In this document: positions 63,284 through 64,000 of the stretch, piece by piece
Layout of the letters: every line of letters begins with the position of its first letter
Numbering within the stretch: the first letter of the stretch is position 1
Assembly (NCBI RefSeq): GCF_013141695.1
Contig: NZ_WHNY01000054.1
Span: 1-64,000 of the forward strand
Direction of reading: 5' to 3'
DNA from: Paenibacillus plantarum
GTDB taxonomy: Bacteria; Bacillota; Bacilli; Paenibacillales; NBRC-103111
Length of the DNA: 64,000 nt
Made by a program: the position numbers and the translations under genes
Notes under the pieces: model-generated
Databases searched by the model: none
The model's input: the letters and a program-made list of their open reading frames with translations, nothing else
Told to the model about the DNA's origin: nothing

Positions 63284-64000
63284 TCAGCTTTTCAGTGAAC
63301 CTACAGTAATTCCTTTCACAAAGTACTTTTGGAAAAAAGGAAACATGATCATCATGGGCCCGCCTGCCACCAAAGCCATCGCCATCCGCACAGATAAAGT
63401 TGGGAAGTTCGCAAATTGTAATTTACTCGCTGCCTCGGCAAGAGGCGAATTCGCCAGAAATTCAATCTGCGACAGAATGCGAACGAGCAGCAGTTGGAGT
63501 GGCACATATTTGTTATCATCAATGAACAACAAGGCATTAAACCAATCATTCCAATAGGCAAAAGAAATGAATAAACCGAGTGTCGCTAGCGCCGGTGTGG
63601 AAAGCGGCATAATAATACGATAAAAAATGCGAAGCTCACTGGAGCCGTCGATCTTGGCAGATTCGATAATTTCCATCGAAATTTTATCGAGGAAACTTTT
63701 CATAATAATAATATTGAAAGGATTCATGAGTAGTGGAATGATGAGCGCAAGGATGGAATTTTTCAAATGCAAGTATTGTGTCATTAAGATATAGAACGGG
63801 ATAGTTCCCCCATTGAATAACAAGGTGAAGAAAATATAAAACGTAAGCGGTCGATGATAGCGAAAGTCTCGTCTTGACATCGGATATGCGGTCAACGCCG
63901 TTAATAACAGGGATAACACGGTTCCAATAATGGTGATTCCGATCGTAACCCCATACGATTTCAGCCAAATGTCGGGGGATTTGAAGACAATTCGGTAAGC
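63284..64000 (-). CDS. Sugar ABC transporter permease, LplC-like (partial at window edge)
   Basis: The frame is open through to base 64000 and continues outside the window, so only the C-terminal about 238 residues are present. ESAKIDGSSELRIFYRIIMPLSTPALATLGLF is the EAA loop and HFVKGITVGSLKS-like YFVKGITVGSLKS at the C-terminus is the LplC signature. An internal GTG at 63919 should not be taken as the start. It forms an operon with the LipO-like lipoprotein gene downstream. Confidence 0.9.
   Translation of the reverse strand, partial: AYRIVFKSPDIWLKSYGVTIGITIIGTVLSLLLTALTAYPMSRRDFRYHRPLTFYIFFTLLFNGGTIPFYILMTQYLHLKNSILALIIPLLMNPFNIIIMKSFLDKISMEIIESAKIDGSSELRIFYRIIMPLSTPALATLGLFISFAYWNDWFNALLFIDDNKYVPLQLLLVRILSQIEFLANSPLAEAASKLQFANFPTLSVRMAMALVAGGPMMIMFPFFQKYFVKGITVGSLKS

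Noticed and set aside
63284..63919. GTG at 63919 as start of the edge permease
   Set aside because: The frame stays open to 64000 and the sequence there is still permease-like, so the gene is truncated by the window.

Overview
The window looks like the chromosome of a low-to-moderate GC, endospore-forming Firmicute of the Paenibacillaceae (Paenibacillus or a close relative). This rests on strong AAGGAGG ribosome sites, frequent TTG and GTG starts, a YheC/D-type coat-associated ATP-grasp gene, a DUF2536 gene, the ccpN-yqfL pair, the YesM/YesN and LplB/LplC-type sugar systems and many hemicellulose/pectin enzymes. No rRNA, tRNA, CRISPR array, phage or transposase gene was seen.

Layout. (1) 0.25-9.3 kb, minus strand: a LysR regulator followed by a cystine-type ABC importer, two flavin-dependent luciferase-family monooxygenases, an M20 deacylase, a DinB-like protein and a GNAT acetyltransferase. 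The gene set matches the Bacillus subtilis ytmI/yxe type operons that take up and dismantle S-substituted cysteines such as S-(2-succino)cysteine. A LysR-type box, a sigma-A promoter and a CymR-like site are visible. (2) 9.3-13.2 kb: a DUF4091 protein and a Gfo/Idh/MocA dehydrogenase divergent from an AraC regulator. (3) 13.3-23 kb: housekeeping and accessory genes: GNAT, MFS exporter, TauE/SafE permease, panD, YheC/D-like ATP-grasp and thrC, then a 61-bp tandem repeat, a hypothetical gene, an EamA transporter and a large GDYXXLXY membrane protein. (4) 23-28 kb: a heterodimeric YheI/YheH (BmrCD)-like exporter, a DUF2536 gene and an AraC gene. (5) 27.9-34 kb: a CE7 acetyl esterase and an unrecognised (probably alpha/alpha-barrel) protein under a LacI-type operator, a 16-copy TTGGG microsatellite, and alanine dehydrogenase with a PucR/AdeR-like regulator.

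(6) 34.3-54.4 kb: a large polysaccharide-utilisation region. It has a clan GH-A glycosidase, a YesN/YesM two-component system, an LplB/YtcP-type importer with its lipoprotein, a GH42 beta-galactosidase and a YesU-like DUF1961 protein, a secreted beta-helix protein with a duplicated novel domain, a DUF2961 (GH172) protein, DUF2264, a GH88 unsaturated uronyl hydrolase, and two sugar dehydrogenase-type genes. Several members have counterparts in the B. subtilis yes rhamnogalacturonan operon, so a pectic or similar acidic, galactose-containing glycan is the likely target. (7) 55-58 kb: glpX, the PEP-synthase/PPDK regulator and ccpN, a gluconeogenesis control group. (8) 58.4-64 kb: a split chromate transporter, an EamA exporter, an unknown gene, and the start of another LplA/LplC-type sugar importer cut by the window edge.

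The most unusual items are the DinB gene inside the sulfur operon, the apparent ATC start of ccpN, the 16x TTGGG tract, the 61-bp tandem repeat, the duplicated N-terminal domain of the beta-helix protein, an SDR lacking the Tyr/Lys catalytic pair, and palindromic LacI-type operators shared by distant loci. All assignments come from reading the sequence; no database search was run.
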